From assembly GCA_041623895.1 (NCBI GenBank), contig JBFJVZ010000086.1, positions 1-20,248 of the forward strand: a DNA stretch of 20,248 nt, in the 5' to 3' direction. The notes beneath the pieces are model-generated. The model did not search any database. It was given only the letters and a program-made list of their open reading frames with translations, and had not been told where the DNA came from. The position numbers were made by a program, and so were the translations under genes. Shown one piece after another: positions 7,948-16,026 of this stretch (its first letter is position 1; every line of letters starts with the position of its first letter). Source of the stretch: JBFJVZ01 sp041623895 (GTDB lineage: Bacteria > Planctomycetota > Planctomycetia > Pirellulales > Pirellulaceae).

Positions 7948-7973
7948 TCCAACCAGCTTATTGCGATTCTCAG
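7948..7973 (+). repeat. 26-bp direct repeat, right copy
   Basis: Identical to 7829-7854. It begins two bases after the element's terminal CTA. It may be a long duplication formed when the element arrived or was rearranged. Confidence 0.85.
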
Positions 7974-8020
7974 TTTGTAAACGCCCCGAACAAGATTGAC
8001 AAAACCAAAAGTCCCCAAAG

Positions 8021-9553
8021 ATGTCACAACCAAACAGTATCGCGGGTGCATTCACCTGTAGTGCTTTCACCGACGGTCCGGTCCAACTCACGCAACCGGA
8101 GCACAGTCCCGAGGAGCATGAGCAACTTCAGCGGCTCTTCGACCAGGCCTATTGGCTTGGCAAATGCGCAGAGCTGATCTACGCACCCTCGCCCAAAAAG
8201 AAGCTGTCTAAGAAGGAAAAGAAAGCACACGTCGAGCAGTTGATGAAGGCCTGGAACGATCCCAAATGGGATAAATTCTTCACGGTGATCGAAGAGCAAA
8301 TAGAAAGCGAGGGAGAAGCAGGCGTTCCCGATCCGCTGGCAGTCGCGCGGCGGGAACTCTCAGCGGCATGGAAAAAGGCAACCGACGATATGAATGAAAA
8401 CGACGTTGACAACATTGCCGAAGAATTGCGTGGTTTGTACAGAAGATGCATGCGCAAGAAATACTTTTATCCCTGGCGGTGGCTCTCGGAGCAGCGGCTG
8501 AAAGACATGAACCGGGCGAAGCAGCGATGGGATGTTGCTCATGAACTTTGGGTACGAAAAGCCAGGACCCGAATTGCGGGAGCAGACAGCGAAGACGGGC
8601 TCGCCAACAGTGACGGCCCGAAAGTGAAGTTTGGCTCCCAGGGCGGGATGGAGTATTTCATCGCAGGCGATGCCAAGTTGATCATTCTTTGCTTTCGCGG
8701 CACCGAGCCAAACAAGCTGGGCGATGTCGTGACTGACCTGCTGGCGTGGCAATCAGAAGTAGGCAAAGGCAAAGTTCACGATGGTTTCTGGAGCGCGCTG
8801 GAAGGCGTTTGGGATGATCTGAAAAAATCGCTAAGCGAGGATTTGACGACGGACGATGGATTCCGGAACACGGAGCAACCGGAAGCTCAGAAGTTATGGA
8901 TCACCGGTCACAGCCTGGGCGGCGCGTTGGCGGCCTTGGCTGCCTACCGTCTTGTGAACGATTCGGTCTTCCGTACAGAACAGATCGGTGGAGTTTTCAC
9001 CTTTGGTCAGCCGCGTGTCGGCGACGGTAACTATTCGCACGAATATAAAGATTTGCAGTCGCACGAATATAAAGATTTGCCGCAGAAAGATGATTATCTG
9101 AACGACCGTCATTTTCGTTTTGTCAACAATAATGACATCGTCACGACCGTTCCGCCAAAATCGCTTTTCCTGGCCAGTCTGGTCTTGCAACCGCTACTGC
9201 AGCGGTTCTTGGGATCGAGTCAGGGCAAGACCAGCGGGGCGGGGGATGTCAATTTTTCGTTCGAGTACAGCGACGTTGGCAGAGTCGTGATGGCGAACCG
9301 GTCCGACCGCTTCAAATTGCTGACGCCGCCGCGGTCGCTGGGGTGGAACTTTTGGATGCTGGATTTCTGGTGGCCGGTGCGGCGCTGGACGCGACGGATC
9401 ATTTCGCGTCTCCGGGCGCCCTTCATGCCTAAAGAGTTTGGTGGTTTTGTCAATCGCTTCTTGCCCGGCGTAGCCGATCACAGCATGACGGCCTACAACC
9501 GCGCGCTGAAGAATGAACGCGACCTGCGTCGAAGTAATGAAGGTCAGGCCTGA
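8021..9553 (+). CDS. Class 3 lipase (Lipase_3 family)
   Basis: This 510-residue alpha/beta hydrolase has the lipase class 3 elbow ITGHSLGGALAALAAYRL, with nucleophile Ser298. The likely triad partners are Asp372 in FVNNNDIVTTVPP and His487 in VADHSMTAY, the usual DHxxY-like ending. The oxyanion region is LCFRGTEPNKLGD, then VHDGFW. There is no signal peptide. The N-terminal 200 residues are helical and charged (PKKKLSKKEKKAHVEQ) and match nothing I know. A Trp/Arg-rich stretch near residues 442-466 (FWWPVRRWTRR) between Asp and His could bind membrane. A 24-bp tandem duplication at 9035-9082 repeats SHEYKDLQ after GQPRVGDGNY. It probably cleaves acylglycerols or phospholipids. It is monocistronic by position. 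Confidence 0.88.
   Translation: MSQPNSIAGAFTCSAFTDGPVQLTQPEHSPEEHEQLQRLFDQAYWLGKCAELIYAPSPKKKLSKKEKKAHVEQLMKAWNDPKWDKFFTVIEEQIESEGEAGVPDPLAVARRELSAAWKKATDDMNENDVDNIAEELRGLYRRCMRKKYFYPWRWLSEQRLKDMNRAKQRWDVAHELWVRKARTRIAGADSEDGLANSDGPKVKFGSQGGMEYFIAGDAKLIILCFRGTEPNKLGDVVTDLLAWQSEVGKGKVHDGFWSALEGVWDDLKKSLSEDLTTDDGFRNTEQPEAQKLWITGHSLGGALAALAAYRLVNDSVFRTEQIGGVFTFGQPRVGDGNYSHEYKDLQSHEYKDLPQKDDYLNDRHFRFVNNNDIVTTVPPKSLFLASLVLQPLLQRFLGSSQGKTSGAGDVNFSFEYSDVGRVVMANRSDRFKLLTPPRSLGWNFWMLDFWWPVRRWTRRIISRLRAPFMPKEFGGFVNRFLPGVADHSMTAYNRALKNERDLRRSNEGQA
9035..9082 (+). repeat. 24-bp in-frame tandem duplication in the lipase
   Basis: Units 9035-9058 and 9059-9082 differ only near the end (CAG against CCG). 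They encode SHEYKDLQ then SHEYKDLP. The near identity suggests a recent duplication in a loop before the catalytic Asp. Confidence 0.9.
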
Positions 9554-9626
9554 TACGAAGCGCGAGCGTTCGGTATTCTTCGGTCTCAGTTGTTGAGCGA
9601 TTCACAGGCCCCAGAAAACGGTCGTG

Positions 9627-10526
9627 TTATGGGTTCATAGCGACCTGTGTCAGCGCCAAAGCGAGCGAGCGAAGACGCGTCGGAACATCGTCGGCTCGGG
9701 ACATGAATGCGACCGGACATTCGACTCCTTTGAGGACTCCTCCAAACTGACAATCTGCCGCGTACATCAATGCCTTTACGGTGAGGTTGGCGGATAGCAG
9801 ATTTGGAAACACCATTACCTCAACCACGCCGATGTCCCCGCCAGACAAGCGTTTCTTTTCACCCGCATCTTGCGAATAGGCAACGTCGAAGGATAGTGGT
9901 CCGCTGATCGTAAAAGTATCCTCGTCACCGCGATGCTTCTGTAATTCAGCAGCCAAATGGGTTTCCGGCATCGCGTCAGTCACCTTCTCCGTGGCCGCCA
10001 TTAGACCCACGCACGGCGATGCGACTCCGATTGAACTGGCGAGTTCAACGCTGGCATCGATGATCTCGGAAAGTTGCTGAGTGGTTGGCACGATCGTGAT
10101 GCCGGTATCAGCCATCAAGAATCTTCTGTCATCACGTGGAATCTCCATCAGCACAATCTGACAAATCGTTTTGCCGGATCGAAGCCCGCGCTCTGAATGC
10201 AGCACCGCCTTCATCAATGACGGCGTTGAAATCTGGCCTTTCATCAGCAGCTTGGCATCACCTCTGTGAATGGCTTCCACAGCAGCCTCGGCAGGTTGCT
10301 CAGAATCGATGATTCTGAACAGACCCAGGTCGACCGACAGTCTGTCGGCTAATTCACGGATTCGATTTTCGCTGCCGCAGAGAATTGGCTGGACCCAGCC
10401 CCTAACGCACGCGTCCGCAAGCGCCTCAAGCACGGTCGGGTCATCACCACCAGCGGCCGCGACCCCGACCGGTGCACTGACCTGAGACGCGAGCTGAAAT
10501 AGTTCATCAAATCCAGCCAAGGCCAT
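9627..10526 (-). CDS. Phosphate butyryl/acetyltransferase family protein
   Basis: This 299-residue protein resembles phosphate butyryltransferase (Ptb, PTA_PTB family), which exchanges CoA for phosphate on short acyl groups. Family features are VGVAAAGGDDPTVLEALADA near the start, LLMKGQISTPSLMKAVL, FLMADTGITIVPT, GPLSFDVAYS, FPNLLSANLTVKAL, and an ending with QFGGVLKGVECPVAFMSR. Length is normal for Ptb. I choose ATG 10526 because AGGTGA lies 5 nt upstream and overlaps the crotonase stop. GTG at 10535 (overlapping that stop) or ATG at 10601 would only add unlikely residues. Coupling to the crotonase suggests work on the same acyl-CoA. No butyrate or acetate kinase gene is nearby. Butyryl, acetyl or branched-chain specificity cannot be told. 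Confidence 0.85.
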   Translation of the reverse strand: MALAGFDELFQLASQVSAPVGVAAAGGDDPTVLEALADACVRGWVQPILCGSENRIRELADRLSVDLGLFRIIDSEQPAEAAVEAIHRGDAKLLMKGQISTPSLMKAVLHSERGLRSGKTICQIVLMEIPRDDRRFLMADTGITIVPTTQQLSEIIDASVELASSIGVASPCVGLMAATEKVTDAMPETHLAAELQKHRGDEDTFTISGPLSFDVAYSQDAGEKKRLSGGDIGVVEVMVFPNLLSANLTVKALMYAADCQFGGVLKGVECPVAFMSRADDVPTRLRSLALALTQVAMNP

Positions 10527-10531
10527 CGGAA

Positions 10532-11317
10532 TCACCTGCCCTTCCAATTCGGTGAACGCTTCTCGAGAAAGGAAGTGATTCCTTCTTGAGCATCGGCACA
10601 AACGGCGTTGTCGGTCATGACAGCTACCGCTGCTTTGTAGGCTTCGGCTTCTGAGAGTGCGAGCTGTTGATAAAAAGCGGCCTTACCGATTGCTACGGTC
10701 AGACTGCTTGCCGAGCAGATCTGTTCGGCCAGCTCGTGGACCGTCGAATCGAGTTCATCTTCCGATACAACGCGATTGATGAATCCAAGCTCGTACGCGC
10801 GCTGGGCTGACAGCGGATTGCCAGTTAACAGCATTTCCATCGCAATCTTCGGCGGCAGGTTTCGCACCAGCGGCACCATTGGTGTCGTGCAGAACAAGCC
10901 GATCTTGACGCCTGGTGTTGCGAACCATGCGTTGTTCGCAGCGACGACAAGATCACAGGACGCCACCAACTGACAGCCTGCCGCCGTCGCAAGTCCCTGA
11001 ACACGAGCGATAACGGGTTGCGGGATGTTTCGCAATCGTTGCATTGTGACCGAACACTGCTCAAACAACTGCTCGTATTCATCACGACCGCGAGCCACCA
11101 TCTGTTTCAGATCATGCCCGGATGAGAAGACAGGCCCGTCGGCACGGAGGATGACGACTCGCGATGTTTTTGACGAGGCGACACGTTGCAAGGCTCGATC
11201 GACGGCGGAAAGCAACTCCAGTGAAAGGGCGTTCCGTTTCTCGGCTCGATTCAGTCGGATTGTTGTGATGGAATCCGATTCGGACACGATCAAGTCTTCG
11301 TTTGCTGATTGCATCAT
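10532..11317 (-). CDS. Enoyl-CoA hydratase/isomerase family protein, ECHDC3-like
   Basis: This 261-residue crotonase-fold protein has RLNRAEKRNALSLELL at the start and FSSGHDL as the first oxyanion-hole segment. The region PVIARVQGLATAAGCQLVAS forms the second. The two catalytic glutamates of classical enoyl-CoA hydratase are not there: the usual GCE reads GCQ, and the usual PEI reads PGV in FATPGVKIGLFCTTP. That pattern, with GLFCTTP, recalls the mitochondrial ECHDC3 group, whose reaction is not established. It probably still binds an acyl-CoA but need not hydrate it. Two consecutive ATGs (11317 and 11314) are possible starts. Its stop overlaps the ribosome site of the transferase gene, so the two are one operon. 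Confidence 0.88.
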   Translation of the reverse strand: MMQSANEDLIVSESDSITTIRLNRAEKRNALSLELLSAVDRALQRVASSKTSRVVILRADGPVFSSGHDLKQMVARGRDEYEQLFEQCSVTMQRLRNIPQPVIARVQGLATAAGCQLVASCDLVVAANNAWFATPGVKIGLFCTTPMVPLVRNLPPKIAMEMLLTGNPLSAQRAYELGFINRVVSEDELDSTVHELAEQICSASSLTVAIGKAAFYQQLALSEAEAYKAAVAVMTDNAVCADAQEGITSFLEKRSPNWKGR

Positions 11318-11508
11318 AGCGTCACACTCGCAATTGTTTGTAGATCAGAAACCGCCAAAGGATAGCGCAACCTTTTTCGGCTCGGTCGTCAACCTGGAAT
11401 GGAAAAGTGAGGCACTGGGCATCGCCTGCAAGCGAGATAGCTCTAAAGCGGACATGTCCCGCGCAGATCGGTCAAATCCATCGGCCTGCCAATACATTTC
11501 TGCGCCGG

Positions 11509-11769
11509 TCACCTCGGGATCGGCACGTTTTCGTCGATCCAAGCGCTGCCGATTTCGGACTTCAACCATTTCTCGCGTTGCGACGCTTCCATCTGAGACT
11601 CGAAGCGTTCGGAGTGGATCAGTACCCATGGACCAGGGCAGTTCCTGGAAAACTCCGAGGCTTGACCACCGGAATTGCTGTGTTGAACGAGTTGCTGATC
11701 CAAATCGTCGGTCTGGCCAATGTATCGCCGGGCACAGCGATGGCTATAGAGGATGTACACGATGTACAT
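11509..11769 (-). CDS. GIY-YIG (URI-type) nuclease family protein, catalytic Arg missing
   Basis: This 86-residue protein matches the single-domain GIY-YIG family (COG2827 type). MYIVYILYSHRCARRYIGQT supplies the VYI and YIG strands and both tyrosines. The helix that normally carries the catalytic Arg (DLxxRLxxHN) reads DLDQQLVQHSN, so the expected arginines are glutamines. The later EASQREKWLKS keeps the Glu. The start is ATG 11769: AGGAG lies 6 nt upstream, whereas ATG 11826 would add 19 unlikely residues. It is monocistronic. Known relatives act in repair or on mobile elements, but without the Arg this copy may bind DNA without cutting it. Confidence 0.82.
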   Translation of the reverse strand: MYIVYILYSHRCARRYIGQTDDLDQQLVQHSNSGGQASEFSRNCPGPWVLIHSERFESQMEASQREKWLKSEIGSAWIDENVPIPR

Positions 11770-12397
11770 AGCCCGCTCCTGAGAAGATGAGATGAGAAGA
11801 GAAGAGGTTTGGAGGCAAGCTCTCAAGGCGGAACCAACGCGAACCAGGGTTTCGTCGTGATGGTAACGAAATCACCAGGTTACGTGACTCGGCCTAAGCG
11901 CAATCTAACGTCAGGACGCCGTTGCGGCCAATCAAAAGCCGGAATTCAAACCAAAAAAACAGCTCGCTATCCCCACAGATTGGCGCATCATTTGCGGCGC
12001 TAGTGCTCTGTCAACTTTTGACTTTTGGGGTAGCCGGATTCGCCAGAATTCGGTTCGTTCCAAGACACCCCGAAGTCTGGCGACATCCGGCTACGACCCC
12101 TAAGATAGAATCTGGACAAAGCACTAGCAGCACTGATACACATCGAAGCGGTGCCGCCAAGCTCGTGCCGGTAAACGACGGAAAGATCGCCCAGAGGAAT
12201 CACGAAGCGGCAGTCGCAGCGCACATCAAACGCTCGTTTTTTGAGTTGCCATCAACATTTCGCAGCAGCGGCAATGGGATCGTGCACCGCACACCGATCG
12301 GTGAATCGATTCCTGACTGAATTTGGACAATGCATCGGCTGAGATCGGTAGCGCCAGCTAGCTTAGCTCGCGGGCAACAAGGCCACGAAAGACACTT
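11770..12397. other. 628-bp intergenic region
   Basis: This region contains the type 2 palindromic element at 12001-12126 and otherwise no gene I can support. The open frames here have irregular amino acid make-up and no ribosome sites. It is the largest clearly non-coding gap in the middle of the window and may hold decayed sequence. Confidence 0.5.
12001..12126. mobile_element. MITE-like palindromic element, type 2
   Basis: This 126-bp unit has terminal inverted repeats TAGTGCTCTGTC (12001-12012) and GACAAAGCACTA (12115-12126), matching at 11 of 12, and is flanked by C and G so that both ends read CTAG. Inside, 12027-12053 pairs imperfectly with 12070-12100, leaving a 16-nt loop. There is no ORF. 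The termini resemble those of types 1 and 3 (TAG...CTA), suggesting a common mobilising enzyme. Confidence 0.75.
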
Positions 12398-13042
12398 TCA
12401 GTGCGCGGGGATTTGTGCCGAACCTCGTTCGACTCGGCGGCTGACGATTCCCAGTAGCGATGAACTGCCGATCAACAGCACCAGGCCAAGCGAGACGAGT
12501 GCTGCCAGCTTTCCCAATCGCTGGCGAACTTGAAGGTTATTGGCTGCCGCCAAGATTTCCTCCTGTGTCCTGGGTGTGAATTCCAGCATCACGGCTTGCT
12601 CGAACATCGGTACATCCCCTTGAACGAGGCTGCCCTGATAATCCTTGACGATCAACTGGCTTTCGATCCACTTGTCATTGACCGGATAAAAGTCCGCATC
12701 TGCCGTTTGCGTCAGTCCCTGAACGTACGAGGAAACGGCAGCACGCCGCAAAATGGCTAGCTGCTCAGCGCTCTGCTCGTAGCTCTCACAAGGGTTGGTC
12801 ACCACGACCCAAGTGTGTGTGTTTGATTCCAAGTCGGGAGCTTGTTCCAACCAACCCGGACGGTCATCGGGATACTCAACAATGTCCAGCGGCGGCACCG
12901 ACAATTCAGTGACGGCTTCAGCGGACGTCGGCTCGCTGGCTTGGTCATTCGTGACCGTCGCAGTTTGATCATCCGCTGTCGCGGCAGATACCAACACCAA
13001 CGCGGCAAGGCAGACCGATCCTGTGTGCATCAAAGAGGTCAT
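12398..13042 (-). CDS. Secreted or membrane-anchored protein of unknown function, kinase operon
   Basis: This 214-residue protein has a signal peptide (hydrophobic TGSVCLAALVLVSA, cleavage likely after ATA), a low-complexity Thr/Glu linker, and a conserved-looking domain at about 50-160 (PDDRPGWLEQAP, THTWVVVTNPCESYEQSAEQ, DKWIESQLIVKDYQGSLVQG). One transmembrane helix follows at about 178-200, then a short basic tail. I recognise no family. Its ATG overlaps the kinase stop by 4 bp (13039-13042), so it is made with the kinase. The topology would place the middle domain outside the cytoplasm, a possible sensor or partner for the kinase membrane domain; that is inference. Confidence 0.75.
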   Translation of the reverse strand: MTSLMHTGSVCLAALVLVSAATADDQTATVTNDQASEPTSAEAVTELSVPPLDIVEYPDDRPGWLEQAPDLESNTHTWVVVTNPCESYEQSAEQLAILRRAAVSSYVQGLTQTADADFYPVNDKWIESQLIVKDYQGSLVQGDVPMFEQAVMLEFTPRTQEEILAAANNLQVRQRLGKLAALVSLGLVLLIGSSSLLGIVSRRVERGSAQIPAH

Positions 13043-15420
13043 ACGATGCTCCTGGGACTGAGGTCACGGGGGGCACCCGTTCTTGGCTGGGCAGGTTTTG
13101 TTCCCGGGCGTGCGGGGTAAGGCGAATCAGAGACGACTGTTAGCTTGGCACGCGGATCGATCCACGGAGCCGACATTTGGATCGCAATCGCGATGCCGCC
13201 CGCGGCCAACATGCCAAACGGTTGCGGAATCGGCACAAATTGATGGACCGCCCAGGCGCCGACGACGGCGACCGCAACACTCCACAAGCTGAGTCGCGTG
13301 CGCCGCAGCGGATCAACCGGTTTCCACCAGCGCAGTCCGGCAAACAGCACGGCAAAGTGAACCATCATCGCCGCGGGCAGCGGGCTACCATCGGCGTTAT
13401 ACAGTGCTTGCGGCAATCGCGTCGTATCGATATCGCGTGCCAGGTCAGCGTTGGCGGGCAACATCAGGAAGTCGTAAACGGAATAAGCAGCGACGCCGAC
13501 CGCGGCTCCCACACCCGCCATGACCAGCCGCCGGGGCAGCGATTCGCCTTCGTCCCGTTCCCACAGTTTTCCCATCCCCAGGATTCCCAGCGAGCCCAGC
13601 AGGACTACGATCATCATCCAGCCATAGGGAGCCAGCGCGACTGCGTTGACGGGATCACTGTGCAAACCGATCACGCCGGCCCCGATGGTCATGCCGATGG
13701 CAGTCAAGGTCGCGGCGATCCAGGAAGTGTTCAGTTCGGCGACGCGGTGGATCGATGGCCGGGCACGCAGATCGGTGCGCATGTAGTCGCGCCATTGCTG
13801 TCGCGTCAGCGGCCGTGACCCGGCCGCCGATGCAATCCGCTGGGCCTGGGCATAGGTCGGTTGCTGCCGAACCTGCAGGACCATGTGCCGAATCACGTAA
13901 TAGGGTACGTAAAACACCGCGATCAGCGACAACAGGGGCAACAGCCAGCTGGTGTTGACGATCAACACAAAGACCGCGGCAACCAGCAGGAAGGTCTTGG
14001 CTCCCGGTGATTCATCCAGGGTTTTCCACCAACGTTTCAAGTCCGACACGCTTTCGCGAATCGCTCGTGCCAAAGGTTCGTCGGTGTTATCCCCGGGCGG
14101 CGAAATGAACTCGGGTTGTGCGTGGCCGTTGATCGCTGCCGCACCCATCGCTGCCGCATCCATTGATGAACGGGGTTCGACAAATCTCGCCACCGGCTCA
14201 CGGACAACCGTCGCGGCGATCGGTTCCGTTTCACTCTCGGCGATCGGGAGATGAGAATCCTTGCTGGCATCAACAAGCCCCAACGGCAGCAACATCTCGT
14301 GGACGCTCGCTTGCCGCTTGGCGGGATCTTTATGCAAGGCGCGCGCGATCACGCTGCGATACGGGTTCGCAACGGCGCTCAAGTCCGGCGTGGCCGTCAA
14401 ATGTTTGACGATGATTTCGTGGCAGCTTTCTCCGTCAAAGGGAACTTCACCGGTCAGCAACTCGAACAGGATGATTCCCAAGGCATAGATATCGATCTCG
14501 CGACCATATTCGCCGCGGCCGATCTCCGGCGCCATGTAGTGGAAGGTACCGACGCTTTCAGTGTGGCCACCGCGATGTGATGCGGAAATGAATTTGCTCA
14601 GCCCGTAGTCACCGACTTTGACAACTCCCAAATCATCAAAGACATTGCCTGGTTTCAAATCGCGATGCACCAGTCCGGCCGAATGCAAATGCCCAACACC
14701 GGCGGCCAGTCCAGCGAACCAACGCCGCGCTTCGGCTTCGGAAAGGCCTTTCGGATTCTGGTCCAGGACTTGGCGAAGGTTCAGCCCCGCTACGTACTCC
14801 ATCACGATCCATGCCTGATCGGCGGAGTCGCGACAGATATCGAACAAGGAAACCAGATTGGGATGCTTCAGGTTCAAGCACTGGGAAGCGCCGCGGATCT
14901 CGACATCAAGGTTTCGCTGAATTCGCTTCAGGGCAACTTCTTTGCCGGCGTCACTGAGCGCAAAGTAAACTTCGCCAAAACCGCCGATGCCGATGCCACG
15001 ACGAATCGTATACTGCGGCAGCGGTTTCGATCCGGGGGCGTAGGTGAATGTCATCGGAACAGCAGGCGAATAGCTCGGGTGGGTGTCTTCGAGCCGTCGG
15101 TGATGAGGGTCGGTGGAGTTGTGGCCGCTGGCCTGGGAATCCATCTGGGAATCCATCTGGGAACCCACTTGGGAATCCAGCGAACAGTCGGTCGCGCCAG
15201 GGGATGGCTGGTCGCGATCCTGCGGAGATCTCATTTTATCGAGTAGAGCCGCCATAAAACGATGTTTTGGCCGAGATTGGTCATCTGACTGGGGCCGAGA
15301 CCACATGCCCCGGCAATAGGCGAAGGCACCACCGCGTCCAGCTGGGGGCGCAGGATCTTCGGCAGGCGGCTGAACATCGTCCGTGGCGGCTGAATTCGGT
15401 CGTGAAAGTTGCCCGTTCAT
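13039..15420 (-). CDS. Transmembrane Ser/Thr protein kinase
   Basis: This 793-residue protein has a Hanks-type kinase domain at about 137-385. The Gly loop is GIGGFGEV (144-151), the ATP lysine is K165 in VALKRI, the catalytic loop is HRDLKPGN (252-259, Asp254), the metal motif is DYG (271-273, replacing DFG), then APE (297-299), DIYALG (Asp310) and a late Arg369. All key residues for activity are there. The first 130 residues are disordered, with a 12-bp repeat that encodes SQMD units near 84-95. After a linker, about seven hydrophobic segments lie between 475 and 750, more than the single helix of PknB-like kinases. The gene overlaps its neighbours on both sides by ATGA. The FHA-like partner just upstream may recognise its phospho-sites. 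Confidence 0.9.
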   Translation of the reverse strand: MNGQLSRPNSAATDDVQPPAEDPAPPAGRGGAFAYCRGMWSRPQSDDQSRPKHRFMAALLDKMRSPQDRDQPSPGATDCSLDSQVGSQMDSQMDSQASGHNSTDPHHRRLEDTHPSYSPAVPMTFTYAPGSKPLPQYTIRRGIGIGGFGEVYFALSDAGKEVALKRIQRNLDVEIRGASQCLNLKHPNLVSLFDICRDSADQAWIVMEYVAGLNLRQVLDQNPKGLSEAEARRWFAGLAAGVGHLHSAGLVHRDLKPGNVFDDLGVVKVGDYGLSKFISASHRGGHTESVGTFHYMAPEIGRGEYGREIDIYALGIILFELLTGEVPFDGESCHEIIVKHLTATPDLSAVANPYRSVIARALHKDPAKRQASVHEMLLPLGLVDASKDSHLPIAESETEPIAATVVREPVARFVEPRSSMDAAAMGAAAINGHAQPEFISPPGDNTDEPLARAIRESVSDLKRWWKTLDESPGAKTFLLVAAVFVLIVNTSWLLPLLSLIAVFYVPYYVIRHMVLQVRQQPTYAQAQRIASAAGSRPLTRQQWRDYMRTDLRARPSIHRVAELNTSWIAATLTAIGMTIGAGVIGLHSDPVNAVALAPYGWMMIVVLLGSLGILGMGKLWERDEGESLPRRLVMAGVGAAVGVAAYSVYDFLMLPANADLARDIDTTRLPQALYNADGSPLPAAMMVHFAVLFAGLRWWKPVDPLRRTRLSLWSVAVAVVGAWAVHQFVPIPQPFGMLAAGGIAIAIQMSAPWIDPRAKLTVVSDSPYPARPGTKPAQPRTGAPRDLSPRSIV
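15134..15181. repeat. 12-bp tandem repeat in the kinase N-terminus, four units
   Basis: Units at 15134, 15146, 15158 and 15170 read TGGGAATCCATC twice, then two variants. On the coding strand they give repeated Ser-Gln-Met-Asp-like tetrapeptides. The copy number is likely to vary between strains, changing the length of a disordered tail only. Confidence 0.85.
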
Positions 15421-15992
15421 GCTTCTTCCAGCGTCATGGCGAAGGACCCGAGCGAGACGCGGATTCCCGGCGAGATCTTGATGAAATCCCCTCCAGAATC
15501 AATTTTTCCCTGCCATTTACCGTCGCGATTGACCAAAACGGCCCGATCGGGGAAGACAGGGGTGACGATGTGGCAGTCGGTGCCGGCACCCATCAACAAC
15601 GTACGGTCGGTCAAAATCACTGCGTCGACATGGTCACAGAATCGATGCGGAGCTTGGACCGTTAGCAGGGCCGAATTACTGAGAGGACTTGGACAGTTCA
15701 GTGTCATGGCTGCCGATCCTCCGATGGGAAGTGTTTGATTCGGCGTGATCAGTTGACGTGAATCAGACGGCTGCGAACTTTGCCAAAAATAGTCGGCGCC
15801 CTCGCGGTGAATCGTGCCTGCCCGGCGCGGCCAATCGGTTTGCACGCAGATCGCCGCAGGTGACTGTGGGTCAGCTCCACCAACGGACCATCGGTCTCCG
15901 GACAGAAGCAGATATCCGCCACAACCGTCGACCCAAAGCCTCCAGCGGGAAGCTGGAGGCGGTTCCTTTGATGAAGTGGATAGCACCGACAC
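15417..15992 (-). CDS. FHA-like protein, possibly with two degenerate FHA domains
   Basis: This 191-residue beta-rich protein has two related halves. Residues 17-114 read WRLWVDGCGGYLLLSGDRWS and later RRAGTIHRE, resembling an FHA domain's opening strand, turn and SRxHA region. Residues 122-188 have AVILTDRTLLMGAGTDCHI and a final IRVSLGSFAMTLE strand like a second FHA end. FHA domains bind phosphothreonine; here the key Arg/Ser positions are not clearly conserved, so binding is uncertain. The GTG start at 15992 is forced by an in-frame stop just upstream; GTG 15986 is an alternative. The stop overlaps the kinase start. It lies 34 bp after the coiled-coil gene. Confidence 0.68.
   Translation of the reverse strand: MSVLSTSSKEPPPASRWRLWVDGCGGYLLLSGDRWSVGGADPQSPAAICVQTDWPRRAGTIHREGADYFWQSSQPSDSRQLITPNQTLPIGGSAAMTLNCPSPLSNSALLTVQAPHRFCDHVDAVILTDRTLLMGAGTDCHIVTPVFPDRAVLVNRDGKWQGKIDSGGDFIKISPGIRVSLGSFAMTLEEA
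15938..15960. repeat. Perfect 9-bp hairpin in the 5' coding region of the FHA-like gene
   Basis: GCCTCCAGC at 15938-15946 pairs with GCTGGAGGC at 15952-15960 across a 5-nt loop. It covers codons 11-18, which encode PPPASRWR. It may be a REP-like unit captured by the gene or a structure that limits translation. Confidence 0.7.
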
Positions 15993-16026
15993 AGATCAGC
16001 CTACAGTGTGGGGCATGATCTCGAAG

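Larger units (their letters stand above)
7678..8020. other. Intergenic stretch with type 1 element and direct repeats
   Basis: The first 150 bases show no gene I can support. The rest is occupied by the second type 1 element and a 26-bp direct repeat on each side of it. The 47 bases before the lipase start show no clear Shine-Dalgarno. Confidence 0.5.

Noticed and set aside
11345..11629. 94-codon minus-strand frame overlapping the end of the GIY-YIG gene
   Set aside because: Part of it lies over the GIY-YIG gene in another frame; the remainder has no recognised domain and no ribosome site.
11025..11771. 248-codon plus-strand open frame across the crotonase and GIY-YIG genes
   Set aside because: It is antisense to two well-recognised genes, is rich in Arg and Ser as shadow frames are, and has no ribosome site.
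11922..12320. 132-codon plus-strand open frame
   Set aside because: It runs through the type 2 palindromic element and has no domain, no start signal and an irregular composition.
15113..15200. CRISPR-like array from the short repeats
   Set aside because: The 12-bp units are contiguous, in-frame and without spacers.
14665..15246. 193-codon plus-strand frame with GIHLGIHLGTH repeats
   Set aside because: It is antisense to the kinase; the repeats are the complement of the kinase 12-bp repeat.
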